A stretch of DNA of 53,431 nucleotides, from positions 1 to 53,431 of the forward strand of contig JBGVKZ010000016.1 in the NCBI GenBank assembly GCA_045124055.1, in the 5' to 3' direction. Shown here piece after piece: positions 1 to 8,215 of the stretch; the first letter of the stretch is position 1, and each line of letters starts with the position of its first letter. Position numbers and translations under genes: made by a program. Origin of the DNA: CALZKI01 sp045124055. Its GTDB lineage: Bacteria; Bacillota; Clostridia; Lachnospirales; Lachnospiraceae. The notes beneath the pieces are model-generated. The model saw only the letters and a list, made by a program, of their open reading frames with translations. It had not been told where the DNA came from and made no database searches.

Positions 1-152
1 ATTTGACCTTTGTTGATTGTTATTTTGTGGTGATTTAACAATACTTCTTATGTAGGCAGATGTCTACTGCTTTTGAAAAGCAAAAACTGTGCCACAGCCT
101 TGGCAGGCCATCGCGCAGCGATTTTGTTCAATTTGAAGTTGGTGTAGAGAAT

Positions 153-593
153 ATGATGGAATGGATAAACATTTTTGGTGCAATATTTATAGTTGTAATA
201 ATGGTGCCCAATATTATTTATGCATTAAAGTGCAGAGATGGTTTTGAAAATAAGTGGAATAATAAAGGCATTGAAATTGTAGAACAGATAGGAAGATTTG
301 GATGTTTTGGATTCATGGTTGTCAATATCCCTGGAACCTGGTTTGGTTGGTGGTCTGATGAAGCTTTTGCGATGTATCTTATAGCAAATAGCGTCTTAAT
401 CATAGTTTATTGTGTGATATGGATTATCTGTTTTAGAAAAAACACGGTTTTTAAAGCATTGGCGTTGTCTATTATTCCATCAGTAATTTTCATATTCAGT
501 GGAGTTATGAGTAGGTCTGTATTATTGATTGTAGCATCAATATTATTTGCACCTGCACATATACTGATTTCTTATAAAAATGCAAAGTGTTAG
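153..593 (+). CDS. Small polytopic membrane protein, function unknown
   Basis: About 146 residues with roughly four to five hydrophobic segments and short charged loops, so very probably an integral membrane protein. I chose the ATG at 153 (a second ATG follows at once) because the open frame upstream reaches back to 60 through a GC-rich, hairpin-forming stretch that reads unlike a protein and has no ribosome binding site. The ribosome binding site for 153 is itself weak. The motif WFGWWSDEAFAMY and Arg/Lys-bounded helices are visible, but I do not recognise the family. It stands alone, with the ABC-F leader following. Confidence 0.55.
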   Translation: MMEWINIFGAIFIVVIMVPNIIYALKCRDGFENKWNNKGIEIVEQIGRFGCFGFMVVNIPGTWFGWWSDEAFAMYLIANSVLIIVYCVIWIICFRKNTVFKALALSIIPSVIFIFSGVMSRSVLLIVASILFAPAHILISYKNAKC

Positions 594-631
594 ATGAATT
601 TGAAGTTGCACTTCTATAAGGGTGGAATCTA

Positions 632-660
632 TTGACACAAAAAAAACAGTATGATAGTAT
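632..660 (+). promoter_or_regulatory. Promoter of the ABC-F leader transcript
   Basis: TTGACA at 632-637, a 17-base spacer and TAGTAT at 655-660. The transcript would start near 667, giving an untranslated leader of about 270 bases before the ABC-F start codon at 938. Confidence 0.6.
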
Positions 661-704
661 TGGCATTAGAAAAAAGGAAGGCACATTTCGTGTAAGGTGA
701 GGAA

Positions 705-719
705 ATGATTAATAGATAA
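705..719 (+). CDS. Possible four-residue leader peptide (MINR)
   Basis: An ATG at 705 follows a good ribosome binding site (AAGGTGAGG) and reads Met-Ile-Asn-Arg-stop. It lies early in the ABC-F leader, upstream of the terminator at 853-890. Very short leader peptides on which drug-bound ribosomes stall are known from other antibiotic-resistance genes; that role here is inference. A longer 69-codon frame (741-950) also runs through the terminator into the ABC-F start, but its ribosome binding site is weak. Confidence 0.35.
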   Translation: MINR

Positions 720-852
720 TTTGATTTAAGTAAGACACATATGGTTGTTGAACCTGTAGAAATAGGTTTATTTTTGTGTACGCTTAAGTTGGATTATCGC
801 AAGAGGCATTTCCTTTGTTTTCCCTTGGGAAAAGAAATAAAGGTCTATTTAG

Positions 853-890
853 CGAGTCTATTTTTGCGTATGCAAAAAAGACTCGTTTTT
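853..890 (+). terminator. Intrinsic terminator/attenuator in the ABC-F leader
   Basis: CGAGTCT (853-859) pairs with AGACTCG (879-885), and TTTTTGC (861-867) pairs with GCAAAAA (872-878) around a GTAT loop, with one bulged A; a T run follows at 886-890. It lies between the promoter at 632 and the gene at 938, so it would stop transcription before the gene. A second GACTCG at 908-913, preceded by an A-rich run, can pair with the same left arm. Upstream, 757-777 can pair with 830-854. Competing structures are what an attenuator needs. Confidence 0.75.
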
Positions 891-937
891 GTGTTCAAAA
901 AAATAATTGACTCGTGTTTCGAAAAGGAGGAACTTTT

Positions 938-2476
938 ATGTTACAGATAAAGAAATTAAATTTAACACATAAAAAAGACCTGAGAGTAATTCTTAATGAT
1001 TTCAACCTTGTGCTAAATGATGGAGATAAGGCAGTTATCATTGGAGAAGAAGGGAACGGAAAATCAACATTAATGAAGTGGATATACAATCCGGCACTTA
1101 TAGAAAACTATATAGAAGCGGATGGGGAAAGGGTAATGGGGAACGAACGTCTTGGTTATCTTCCACAGGAGATGCCCGATGAAGATAAGAAAAAAACTAT
1201 ATACGAATATTTTTCTGAGGAAGAAATATTCTGGGAGAAAACGCCAAAGGAACTGTCTGTTATTGCGGGAAAATTTGGAATAAAGAATGATTTTTTCTAC
1301 AGTAGCCAGATGATGGGGAGTCTTTCAGGAGGCGAAAAAGTCAAGGCACAACTTATGCGGCTTTTTATTCGCGATGTTTCCGTGTTGTTGTTGGACGAAC
1401 CTTCAAATGATATTGACATTGCGACGCTTACATTACTGGAAAAAACCATAAATGACTGGAAGCATATTGTGCTTTTTATTTCACACGATGAAACATTGAT
1501 AGAGCGTACCGCCAATATGGTAATACATATCGAACAGATTATGCGAAAAACAAAAGCGAGATATACCGTGGCAAAGCTTCCTTATAGAAACTATGTGGAG
1601 GAACGGCTTCATAAATTCGAGCTCCAAGAACAGAGGGCACTAAGTGATCGTAGGGAGAAAAAGATTCGGGATGAAAAATATCAAAAAGTGATGCAGAGTG
1701 TGCAAAGTGCATTAGGAAATTGTACCAGACAAGCTCCGTCCGTGGCCAAAAATTTGAAGGACAAAATGCATACAGTTAAGGCTATGGGACGAAGATTTAA
1801 AAAAGAAGATGAAAATATGACTCAAATGCCGGAGCAGGAAGAAGCAATCTTTTTCAAATTAGGAGATAAAAACTCATACATTCCTGCAGGGAAAACGGTC
1901 ATAGAATATGAACTTTCAAAGCTTATGACTCCGGATGGCGAAAGAATTTTGGCAGAAGGAATTTATCTGAAAATAAAAGGAGCAGAGAAAATCTGTATTA
2001 TAGGAGCCAACGGGGCAGGAAAAACGACCCTTCTAAAAAAGATGGCGGAAGAATTTATAAAGCGGAATGATATTAAAGCAGAATATATGCCTCAAAATTA
2101 TGAAGACTTGCTGGATTTGGATGTTACACCGGTTGATTACCTTGATAAAACAGGAGATAAAGAAGAACGGACAAGAATTAGAACATACCTTGGCTCCCTT
2201 AAATACACACTGGATGAAATGGAGCATCCTATTCGGGAGCTATCCGGTGGACAAAAGGCGAAAGTGCTTCTTTTGAGGATGAGTTTAAGTGGTGCCAATG
2301 TTCTTATTCTGGATGAGCCTACAAGAAATTTTTCACCATTATCCGGCCCGATAATAAGAAAAATGCTTCGGGAATTTCCGGGGGCTGTCATTAGCATTTC
2401 TCACGATAGAAAGTATATTGAAGAGGTGTGTGATAAAATATATCAGCTAAATCCTAATGGATTACAGTTAATATAG
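938..2476 (+). CDS. ABC-F family ATPase, probable ribosome protection protein
   Basis: A soluble protein of about 512 residues with two ABC ATPase domains and no membrane segments, as in ABC-F proteins, which act on the ribosomal E site. Domain 1 has Walker A GEEGNGKST, signature LSGGEKVKA and Walker B LLLDEPSND. Domain 2 has GANGAGKTT, LSGGQKAKV and LILDEPTRNFSP. A basic helical linker of about 100 residues lies between them, where resistance-type members carry the loop that reaches the drug site. The start at 938 has a ribosome binding site (AAGGAGG). The attenuator upstream fits drug-inducible expression. The antibiotic class cannot be read from the sequence, and a housekeeping ABC-F is the alternative. 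Confidence 0.85.
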   Translation: MLQIKKLNLTHKKDLRVILNDFNLVLNDGDKAVIIGEEGNGKSTLMKWIYNPALIENYIEADGERVMGNERLGYLPQEMPDEDKKKTIYEYFSEEEIFWEKTPKELSVIAGKFGIKNDFFYSSQMMGSLSGGEKVKAQLMRLFIRDVSVLLLDEPSNDIDIATLTLLEKTINDWKHIVLFISHDETLIERTANMVIHIEQIMRKTKARYTVAKLPYRNYVEERLHKFELQEQRALSDRREKKIRDEKYQKVMQSVQSALGNCTRQAPSVAKNLKDKMHTVKAMGRRFKKEDENMTQMPEQEEAIFFKLGDKNSYIPAGKTVIEYELSKLMTPDGERILAEGIYLKIKGAEKICIIGANGAGKTTLLKKMAEEFIKRNDIKAEYMPQNYEDLLDLDVTPVDYLDKTGDKEERTRIRTYLGSLKYTLDEMEHPIRELSGGQKAKVLLLRMSLSGANVLILDEPTRNFSPLSGPIIRKMLREFPGAVISISHDRKYIEEVCDKIYQLNPNGLQLI

Positions 2477-2490
2477 AGGTTGTGTTTATT

Positions 2491-2607
2491 TCAACCGTAA
2501 CAATTACATATGAATTACGGTTGATTTGGTAAGTTGTCTTTGTTGACCGTAAAATAGAAAAAAAATACGACTTGGTTTGGTGAGAACCAAATTTAGACCG
2601 TAAAATA
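2491..2607 (+). promoter_or_regulatory. Inverted and direct repeats before the acetyltransferase gene
   Basis: A perfect 10-base inverted repeat, TCAACCGTAA (2491-2500) and TTACGGTTGA (2515-2524), is followed by the direct repeat GACCGTAAAATA at 2545-2556 and 2596-2607. All share the core ACCGTAA. The first direct copy overlaps a possible -35 (TTGACC) with a poor -10 17 bases on. No T run follows the inverted repeat, so a regulator-binding cluster is as likely as a terminator. Confidence 0.4.
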
Positions 2608-2633
2608 AGAGTTTGACGGAGGATATGATATAA

Positions 2634-3104
2634 ATGGAATTGAAATTAGTTAGGATAGGCATTCAAGATGCAGAAAAATTATGGAAGATGCAGGTTGAAG
2701 CATTTCAAGATTTATATAAAAAATATCAAGATACAGAAACCAGCCCTGCAACAGAAAATCTGGATAAAATTCAGATACGATTGAATCAGCCGTATACATA
2801 TTACTATTTTATTGAACTGGATAATATAACAGTAGGTGCAATACGTGTTGTTGATAAGAAAGAAGTAGCAAAAGCAAAAAGGATATCTCCAATCTTCATA
2901 ATAAACAAGTATAGGAATAAAGGATACGCACAAAAAGCAATACAATTAGTTGAAGAAATTCACGGTAATTCAGATTGGGAACTAGACACCATATTGCAGG
3001 AAAAAGGAAATTGTTATTTATATGAAAAATTGGGATATCGACAGACTGGAAAAACAGAAATAATTAATGATAAATTGACATTGGCTTTTTATCGAAAAGA
3101 GTGA
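2634..3104 (+). CDS. GNAT family N-acetyltransferase
   Basis: 156 residues with the GNAT fold. The acetyl-CoA pyrophosphate-binding motif is visible as YRNKGYAQKAI near residues 92-102, after the beta strand ISPIFIINK, and a C-terminal segment NCYLYEKLGYRQTGKTE is typical of motif B. The family moves an acetyl group from acetyl-CoA to an amine on a small molecule, drug or protein; the substrate is not evident here. GGAGG lies 11 bases before the ATG, slightly long but usable. The gene stands alone, between the repeat cluster at 2491-2607 and a terminator at 3190. Confidence 0.85.
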   Translation: MELKLVRIGIQDAEKLWKMQVEAFQDLYKKYQDTETSPATENLDKIQIRLNQPYTYYYFIELDNITVGAIRVVDKKEVAKAKRISPIFIINKYRNKGYAQKAIQLVEEIHGNSDWELDTILQEKGNCYLYEKLGYRQTGKTEIINDKLTLAFYRKE

Positions 3105-3189
3105 GAAAATTTCAGTTTTTAAGTGGATTATAGTACTATTGAATATGTTTGCAGCAGGGGCTGATGTGCTGGGCTGTTAAAGGAGCGAT

Positions 3190-3233
3190 AGGCTCTGGTT
3201 TCTATTGAAAGGTAGGAATCAGAGCCTTTCTTA
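3190..3233 (+). terminator. Intrinsic terminator after the acetyltransferase
   Basis: AGGCTCTG (3190-3197) pairs with CAGAGCCT (3220-3227). The stem extends inward through GTTTCTA and TAGGAAT with wobble pairs, and is followed by TTTCTT. Confidence 0.7.
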
Positions 3234-3295
3234 TTTGCATATCAGCGGGTTTATACTCATATCTAAAATGAGCAAGTTTGAGAATGGAGGGAGGC

Positions 3296-3421
3296 GTGAG
3301 ACGTGGACTTCGCATACGAACGCATACTCAGTCACGGGCGTCGCCCTATAAGCCCAGACAACATCATCCTTATGTGTGACAGCACCCATTGGCTGATATT
3401 GTCTGACCTTACACGTCTCAT
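3296..3421. other. Compact folded element, possible structured RNA or repeat unit
   Basis: An outer 9-base helix, TGAGACGTG (3297-3305) with CACGTCTCA (3412-3420), encloses a GGGC/GCCC hairpin (3336-3346) and an arm in which CAGACAA and ATCA (3355-3366) pair with TGAT and TTGTCTG (3394-3405) with a single mismatch. GCATAC is directly repeated near 3313-3328. The base composition is clearly richer in G and C than the flanks. A 76-codon frame runs across it on the minus strand (3231-3461) and another on the plus strand (3303-3614); neither has a convincing start or ribosome binding site, so I do not call them genes. The stretch 3422-3597 shows nothing else except the start region of the next gene. 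Confidence 0.45.
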
Positions 3422-3597
3422 ACCTTTCGTGGATTGGTGCCAAAGTGGTGTAATCCATCAATCAAATATCCCAAAATCCTTATTTTTCAAGGAAAAATTC
3501 CCTTATTTAACAAAACAGAAACATTTCTTAAAAAAATTGCAAACAACTGAAAGATATAATGAAGTCACAAAATCTAGAAAGGTTAAGGTGAACTACA

Positions 3598-3897
3598 ATG
3601 GCAGAATTTTTTAAGAAAGCGTTTCGGGAAATGAAGGAAAGTGCAAAAGCACAGCACCAGGTTGATAAGGCCCAGTTTGAACAAGTAAAGGCAGAATCTA
3701 AAGCTAATTTCGAGGAGAACAAGGGACACAACACTTTTGCAAAGGCAAAGGCTGATGCCAAGAAAAGTTGGGATGATGCTCATATGACTCCGGCTGAAAG
3801 AGCTGCAAAAGCTCAGGAAAAACGAGATGCACAGATTGCAAAAGCAAAGGCAAAGACTAATGAAGCAAACGAACGTTGCGAAGCAGCGAAAAAATAA
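3598..3897 (+). CDS. Lys/Ala/Glu-rich helical small protein, function unknown
   Basis: 99 residues, almost entirely charged or Ala, with no hydrophobic segment, signal peptide or cysteine pair. It should form long amphipathic helices or a coiled coil. The pattern of AKA and KAE repeats (AKAKADAKKSWDD, AKAKAKTNEANE) is low complexity. The ATG at 3598 has AAGGTG upstream. A 10-base inverted repeat separates it from the cardiolipin synthase gene, which begins 65 bases later. The family is not recognised; a cytoplasmic partner of the membrane genes downstream is only a guess. Confidence 0.6.
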   Translation: MAEFFKKAFREMKESAKAQHQVDKAQFEQVKAESKANFEENKGHNTFAKAKADAKKSWDDAHMTPAERAAKAQEKRDAQIAKAKAKTNEANERCEAAKK

Positions 3898-3906
3898 ATT
3901 GTAAAT

Positions 3907-3950
3907 ACAAGTAAGATCTATGAAATCTGTGTCTTACTTGTAACTCTTTT
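3907..3950 (+). terminator. Inverted repeat, partial terminator between the small gene and cls
   Basis: ACAAGTAAGA (3907-3916) pairs perfectly with TCTTACTTGT (3932-3941), followed by AACTCTTTTT. The T run is imperfect and only 12 bases before the next start codon, so read-through into the next gene is plausible. Confidence 0.5.
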
Positions 3951-3961
3951 TGAGGTGTGAT

Positions 3962-5527
3962 ATGAAGAAAACAATTACTTACAATGTAAATAAAAAGAAA
4001 GTACAGCGTGAAATCAACTATATTCCGTTTCGATATATTCTCGCTGTGCTTATCACGCTGTTTGAAGTGCTTACCGTTATCGGTATTGTAATTGCTTTGT
4101 GCTATTATGTCCCGTATTTTTATCTTGCAGCTTGGGCAACGACGATTGCCTGTGTAATTCGTATTATCGCCTCAGATGATAACCCCGATTATAAAGTTCC
4201 CTGGCTGCTTTTTGTACTGGTTGTACCCATTGCGGGATTTATGCTGTACTTTATGTTCTACTCGCGAACTTTGCAGAAGAAATTTATTAAGCGTTTGGGA
4301 AATTTGAAAAAGCAGTCTTACAAGCAGAATGACAGCAAATTATTTGACCAGCTACGGGTAGAAAATCCTGCGGCAGCAGCACAGGCAAAGATGCTCTGCG
4401 ATATTGCGGAAACCCATTTGTTTACGGATACAAAGCAGGAGTATTTTCCTCTTGGTGAGGATATGTTTCGACGAATGCTGCCGGATCTTGAAGCAGCGGA
4501 ACATTTCATCTATATGGAATACTTTATCATTGAAGAAGGCAAGTTCTGGAACTCTATTTTAGATATTCTGAGACAAAAAGCCGCTGAAGGTGTTGAAGTT
4601 AAGATTTTGTATGATGACATCGGTTGTATGATGACCTTGCCCGGTAATTACTGTACGATTTTAGAGTCATACGGTATTGACGCTATTCCATTTTCAAGAC
4701 TGAGAGGCAATGCCGACAGCGAGTTTAATAACCGTAGTCACCGTAAGATATTGGTAGTTGATGGTAAAATCGGATACACCGGTGGTATCAATATTGCTGA
4801 TGAATATATCAATGAATTTGAAAAACACGGACATTGGAAGGATACCGCTATCCGCTTAGAAGGCGAAGCAGTATGGGAACTGACAAAGTTGTTTCTTGTG
4901 GATTATGGTATCAATGAAAAGGAAATGTTCATTGCACAGAATGAATTGTATCCTGCACAAGCAGATATTGTCGAACCAGGTTATATCATTCCGTTTGGAG
5001 ACGGTCCACATCCTATATATGAGCATAGAGTCGGTAAAAGCGTCATACAGAATATGTTATCCAGTGCCACTCGTTATGCATGGATGACCACGCCTTACCT
5101 TATCATTGATAATGATCTATGCACTGATATTGAGAATGCTGCACTGCGTGGTGTGGATGTTCGTATCATTGTTCCGCATATTCCCGATAAAAAATTGGTC
5201 TTTGGTATGACCCAGAGTTTCTATCATAGATTGATGGCAGCGGGCGTTAAGATATATGAATATGAACCCGGCTTTATACACGCAAAGAGTTATCTTGTAG
5301 ATGATGTGTATGCGATGATTGGTACGATTAATCTTGACTATCGTAGTTTAGTTCATCACTTTGAAAACGGTGTTTGGATGTATAAATGCGATGCTGTCAA
5401 TTCTCTAAAAGCTGATATGGAAGATACACTAACTAAGAGTATTGAGGTTACACCGGAAATGTTAAAAACAAATCTACTGCAACGGTTCATTCGTTCCGTT
5501 GTAAGAATATTTGCACCTATGTTGTAA
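3962..5527 (+). CDS. cls: Cardiolipin synthase (phospholipase D family)
   Basis: About 521 residues. Two N-terminal membrane helices (about residues 20-50 and 60-95) are followed by two phospholipase D repeats carrying HKD motifs: HRKILVVDGKIGYTGG in the first half and HAKSYLVDDVYAMIGTINLD in the second. The enzyme condenses two phosphatidylglycerol molecules into cardiolipin and glycerol at the membrane. I start at the ATG at 3962 (GAGGTG just before it), not at the upstream TTG in the same frame. ABC transporter genes follow after 26 bases, so they may be co-transcribed. A second cls elsewhere in the genome would not be surprising. Confidence 0.9.
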   Translation: MKKTITYNVNKKKVQREINYIPFRYILAVLITLFEVLTVIGIVIALCYYVPYFYLAAWATTIACVIRIIASDDNPDYKVPWLLFVLVVPIAGFMLYFMFYSRTLQKKFIKRLGNLKKQSYKQNDSKLFDQLRVENPAAAAQAKMLCDIAETHLFTDTKQEYFPLGEDMFRRMLPDLEAAEHFIYMEYFIIEEGKFWNSILDILRQKAAEGVEVKILYDDIGCMMTLPGNYCTILESYGIDAIPFSRLRGNADSEFNNRSHRKILVVDGKIGYTGGINIADEYINEFEKHGHWKDTAIRLEGEAVWELTKLFLVDYGINEKEMFIAQNELYPAQADIVEPGYIIPFGDGPHPIYEHRVGKSVIQNMLSSATRYAWMTTPYLIIDNDLCTDIENAALRGVDVRIIVPHIPDKKLVFGMTQSFYHRLMAAGVKIYEYEPGFIHAKSYLVDDVYAMIGTINLDYRSLVHHFENGVWMYKCDAVNSLKADMEDTLTKSIEVTPEMLKTNLLQRFIRSVVRIFAPML

Positions 5528-5553
5528 AAATTAAAAGAAGGAGAAAGCGTAAA

Positions 5554-6456
5554 ATGAATGCTATTGAAATCAGAAATTTATCAAAAAGCTTTCGCGGTAT
5601 GTACGCTGTGGACCATTTGAATATGACTGTACCCGTTGGGGCAATATATGGCTTTATCGGTGAAAATGGCAGTGGCAAATCCACAACTATGAAACTTTTG
5701 TGCGGGCATCTTGTGCCGGATGAAGGTCAGTTGAACTTATTTGGCAGAAAATATACCGATCCTGGTGTCAGAGTACGTGTGGGGGCATTGATTGAAAATG
5801 CAGGCTGTTTCCCTGGTTCCAGCGTATATCAGAACCTTATGATGCAGTGCATCAATCTCGGTATTCCAAATGCCGACAATGAAATTCATCGTGTGCTTGA
5901 AATCGTGCGTATGGAAGATTCTGCAAACATCAAGTTCAAAAGCTGTTCTCTTGGTATGAAGCAGCGTATCGGTATTGCGATGGCACTTCTCGGAAATCCT
6001 GCCTTGTTGATTCTGGACGAGCCTATTAACGGACTTGACACGGATGGTATGAGAATTATGCGTGAGATTCTTGTAGATATTACGCAGAAGTACGGTTGTA
6101 CCGTTCTCATTTCCTCCCATATTCTTGGAGAACTTGAAAAGATTGCCACCCATTACGGCATTATCCGTCAGGGAAAGATGATTATGGAGCTTTCGGCTAA
6201 GGAAATGGACTCTAGTGCACAGGTTTTCGTATCGCTTAAAACAAAGGATACCATAGGGGCCAAAAGCATTCTTAGAAATAAATTTACCGACGTTCGAGAG
6301 GAAGAAGGATATATTCGTGTGTACGATATAGACGATACGGCAACTATTGTAGATTACTTAATGAAAAATGGTCATATTGTGAGTGAAATTAAGAAAAACA
6401 AAATAGGTCTTGAAGAATACTACATTGAACTGATGTCAAAGAAGGAGGAAGAATAA
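5554..6456 (+). CDS. ABC transporter ATPase (BcrA/lantibiotic-immunity type), first pair
   Basis: 300 residues. Walker A is GENGSGKST near residue 36, the signature is CSLGMKQRIGIA, Walker B is LLILDEP and the switch His lies in SSHILGE. The C-terminal third is the divergent tail usual in drug and lantibiotic exporters of the CcmA/BcrA group. AAGGAG precedes the ATG. The permease gene starts one base after the stop codon, so the two are translated together. The close paralogue at 7314 shows that the ATPase/permease pair was duplicated. The substrate is unknown; peptide-antibiotic export or immunity is inferred from family resemblance only. Confidence 0.85.
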   Translation: MNAIEIRNLSKSFRGMYAVDHLNMTVPVGAIYGFIGENGSGKSTTMKLLCGHLVPDEGQLNLFGRKYTDPGVRVRVGALIENAGCFPGSSVYQNLMMQCINLGIPNADNEIHRVLEIVRMEDSANIKFKSCSLGMKQRIGIAMALLGNPALLILDEPINGLDTDGMRIMREILVDITQKYGCTVLISSHILGELEKIATHYGIIRQGKMIMELSAKEMDSSAQVFVSLKTKDTIGAKSILRNKFTDVREEEGYIRVYDIDDTATIVDYLMKNGHIVSEIKKNKIGLEEYYIELMSKKEEE

Positions 6457-6457
6457 G

Positions 6458-7300
6458 ATGAACAATACCTGTGAGTTAAAATTTGAATCTCCAAGCTTTA
6501 CGCAGAGAATTAAAGGAATGCTTGGAGTAGATTTTTATCGTTTGTTCCATACGCCTATGTTTTATATCTTCCTTGCTGTTGCAGCCATCATTCCCGCTCT
6601 TGTTTCAGCTATGACAATGATGCCTGATGCAAATGGTAATACAATGGAGCCGTTATATTCGAATGTATGGCAGATTATTGCCGCTTCAGATTCTTTGTAT
6701 GTAGTAGGCAGTATATCCGACTACGCCAATATGAATATGGTGTTTATTTTCGGCGGTATTATGGTATCCATCTTCATAGGACATGATTATAAGAGTGGAT
6801 ATGTAAAGCAGCTCTTTACCACCCACGCCAAGAAGCAGGATTATATGATTTCCAAAACTCTCGTTTGTGCCTTTGCAATGGCGTGTATGTGCGTTATATA
6901 CCTGCTTGGTGGTACGATAGGCGGCTTGCTTGTGGGATATGAAACTAGCGTAAATGTCGGTTCGCTTATCATTGCAATTCTTGGAAAAATGATTATGAGT
7001 CTTGGGTGGGCGAGCCTTTATACCTTCCTTAATATTATTTTCAGAAGATACTTTGGTATTTCCATTGCATCGAGTTTTTTCTTTGGAACGGGTATTCTCA
7101 TTATCGGCGTAGCAGCTATTGCCCGAAACCTTTCTATTCCGACAAGCTTCCTTAATATTTTCCTTTATGGCTCGTCGGTCAATGCTTGTCTGACAAGCAA
7201 TATGGGAACGTTGCTTATTTGCATTGTTGTTTCTGTGGCGTGGACACTTTTCTATAACATCCTCGGCACTAAAATACTTTCTAAGAGTGATGTCTATTAA
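6458..7300 (+). CDS. ABC-2 type permease, first pair
   Basis: 280 residues with about six hydrophobic helices. An N-terminal cytoplasmic segment (RIKGMLGVDFYRLFHTPMFY) leads into the first helix, and a large loop before helix two contains acidic and polar residues. This is the usual shape of lantibiotic-immunity-like ABC-2 permeases. The segment EDF/HDYKSGYVKQLFTTHAKK matches the corresponding region of the second permease (8216), so the two are paralogues. It is preceded by the overlapping ribosome binding site GGAGGAA in the end of the ATPase gene. Confidence 0.8.
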   Translation: MNNTCELKFESPSFTQRIKGMLGVDFYRLFHTPMFYIFLAVAAIIPALVSAMTMMPDANGNTMEPLYSNVWQIIAASDSLYVVGSISDYANMNMVFIFGGIMVSIFIGHDYKSGYVKQLFTTHAKKQDYMISKTLVCAFAMACMCVIYLLGGTIGGLLVGYETSVNVGSLIIAILGKMIMSLGWASLYTFLNIIFRRYFGISIASSFFFGTGILIIGVAAIARNLSIPTSFLNIFLYGSSVNACLTSNMGTLLICIVVSVAWTLFYNILGTKILSKSDVY

Positions 7301-7313
7301 AGGAGGGCGAAAA

Positions 7314-8213
7314 ATGAATGCAGTAGAAATTAAAAATCTTTCTAAAAATTTCGGTCCCAAACAGGCCGTATGCGGTCTTGAAATGACTGTACCAATGGGT
7401 GCGATTTACGGCTTTATCGGTGAGAATGGTTCGGGTAAATCCACCACAGAAAAAATGATTTGCGGTCTTATTCCTACAAGCAGTGGTTCCATCAAACTCT
7501 ATGGCAGGGATTACACCGACCAGGCAGTACGCGAAGGGATTGGCGTTCTAATTGAAGCTCCAGGTTGTTTTCCGGGTCTTACCGTCTTTGACAATATGAT
7601 GCTTCAAGCAGCGAATCTTGGCATCTCTAATGCGGAAAAAGAAGTAATTAAGGTTCTTAAAACCGTGCGTATGGAGGGGGCAGCAGGTAATAAATATAAA
7701 AATTGCTCCCTTGGTATGAAACAGAGAGTCGGCATTGCGATGGCTTTGCTGGGTAATCCTACGTTACTTGTTTTAGATGAACCTTTGAACGGCTTGGATG
7801 CAGATGGTATGAGAATTATGCGAGAGGTATTCTTGGATGTAGTAAGCGATGGCAAGCGTAGTATTATTGTATCTTCTCACTTGCTTGGCGAGCTGCAAAA
7901 GGTGGCAACCCACTACGGCATTATCCGTCACGGAAGAATGATTTGCGAGATGACCGCAGATGAACTGAATGCAAGCTGCCGTACCTACGTGGCGTTGCAG
8001 AATGGCGATATGAACAGAAGTAAAATGCTTCTTGGCTGCAAATATTCCCGGGTAGAAGAAGATGAAGCCGGTTACATTCGCGTTTATGATTCGACAACGC
8101 CGGAGGAATTTGTTACTTATCTTTATGAGAACGGAATCTGTGTTACAGAAATTATGACTGATAAAATAAGTCTTGAAGAATATTATATAGACATTATGAA
8201 GGGAGGCAAATAG
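7314..8213 (+). CDS. ABC transporter ATPase, second pair
   Basis: 299 residues, collinear with the ATPase at 5554 along its whole length: Walker A GENGSGKST, signature CSLGMKQRVGIA, Walker B LLVLDEP and SSHLLGE. I start at the ATG at 7314, 9 bases after AAAGGAGGG; the frame is open 90 bases further upstream but there overlaps the permease gene. The partner permease starts 3 bases after the stop. The tandem duplication suggests that the two ATPases could serve a heteromeric or two related exporters. Confidence 0.85.
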   Translation: MNAVEIKNLSKNFGPKQAVCGLEMTVPMGAIYGFIGENGSGKSTTEKMICGLIPTSSGSIKLYGRDYTDQAVREGIGVLIEAPGCFPGLTVFDNMMLQAANLGISNAEKEVIKVLKTVRMEGAAGNKYKNCSLGMKQRVGIAMALLGNPTLLVLDEPLNGLDADGMRIMREVFLDVVSDGKRSIIVSSHLLGELQKVATHYGIIRHGRMICEMTADELNASCRTYVALQNGDMNRSKMLLGCKYSRVEEDEAGYIRVYDSTTPEEFVTYLYENGICVTEIMTDKISLEEYYIDIMKGGK

Positions 8214-8215
8214 GA

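Noticed and set aside
3231..3461. A 76-codon frame on the minus strand across the folded element
   Set aside because: No ribosome binding site at its start, and the helices of the element explain the sequence better. A frame on the opposite strand is equally long. It could still be real if protein-level conservation is found.
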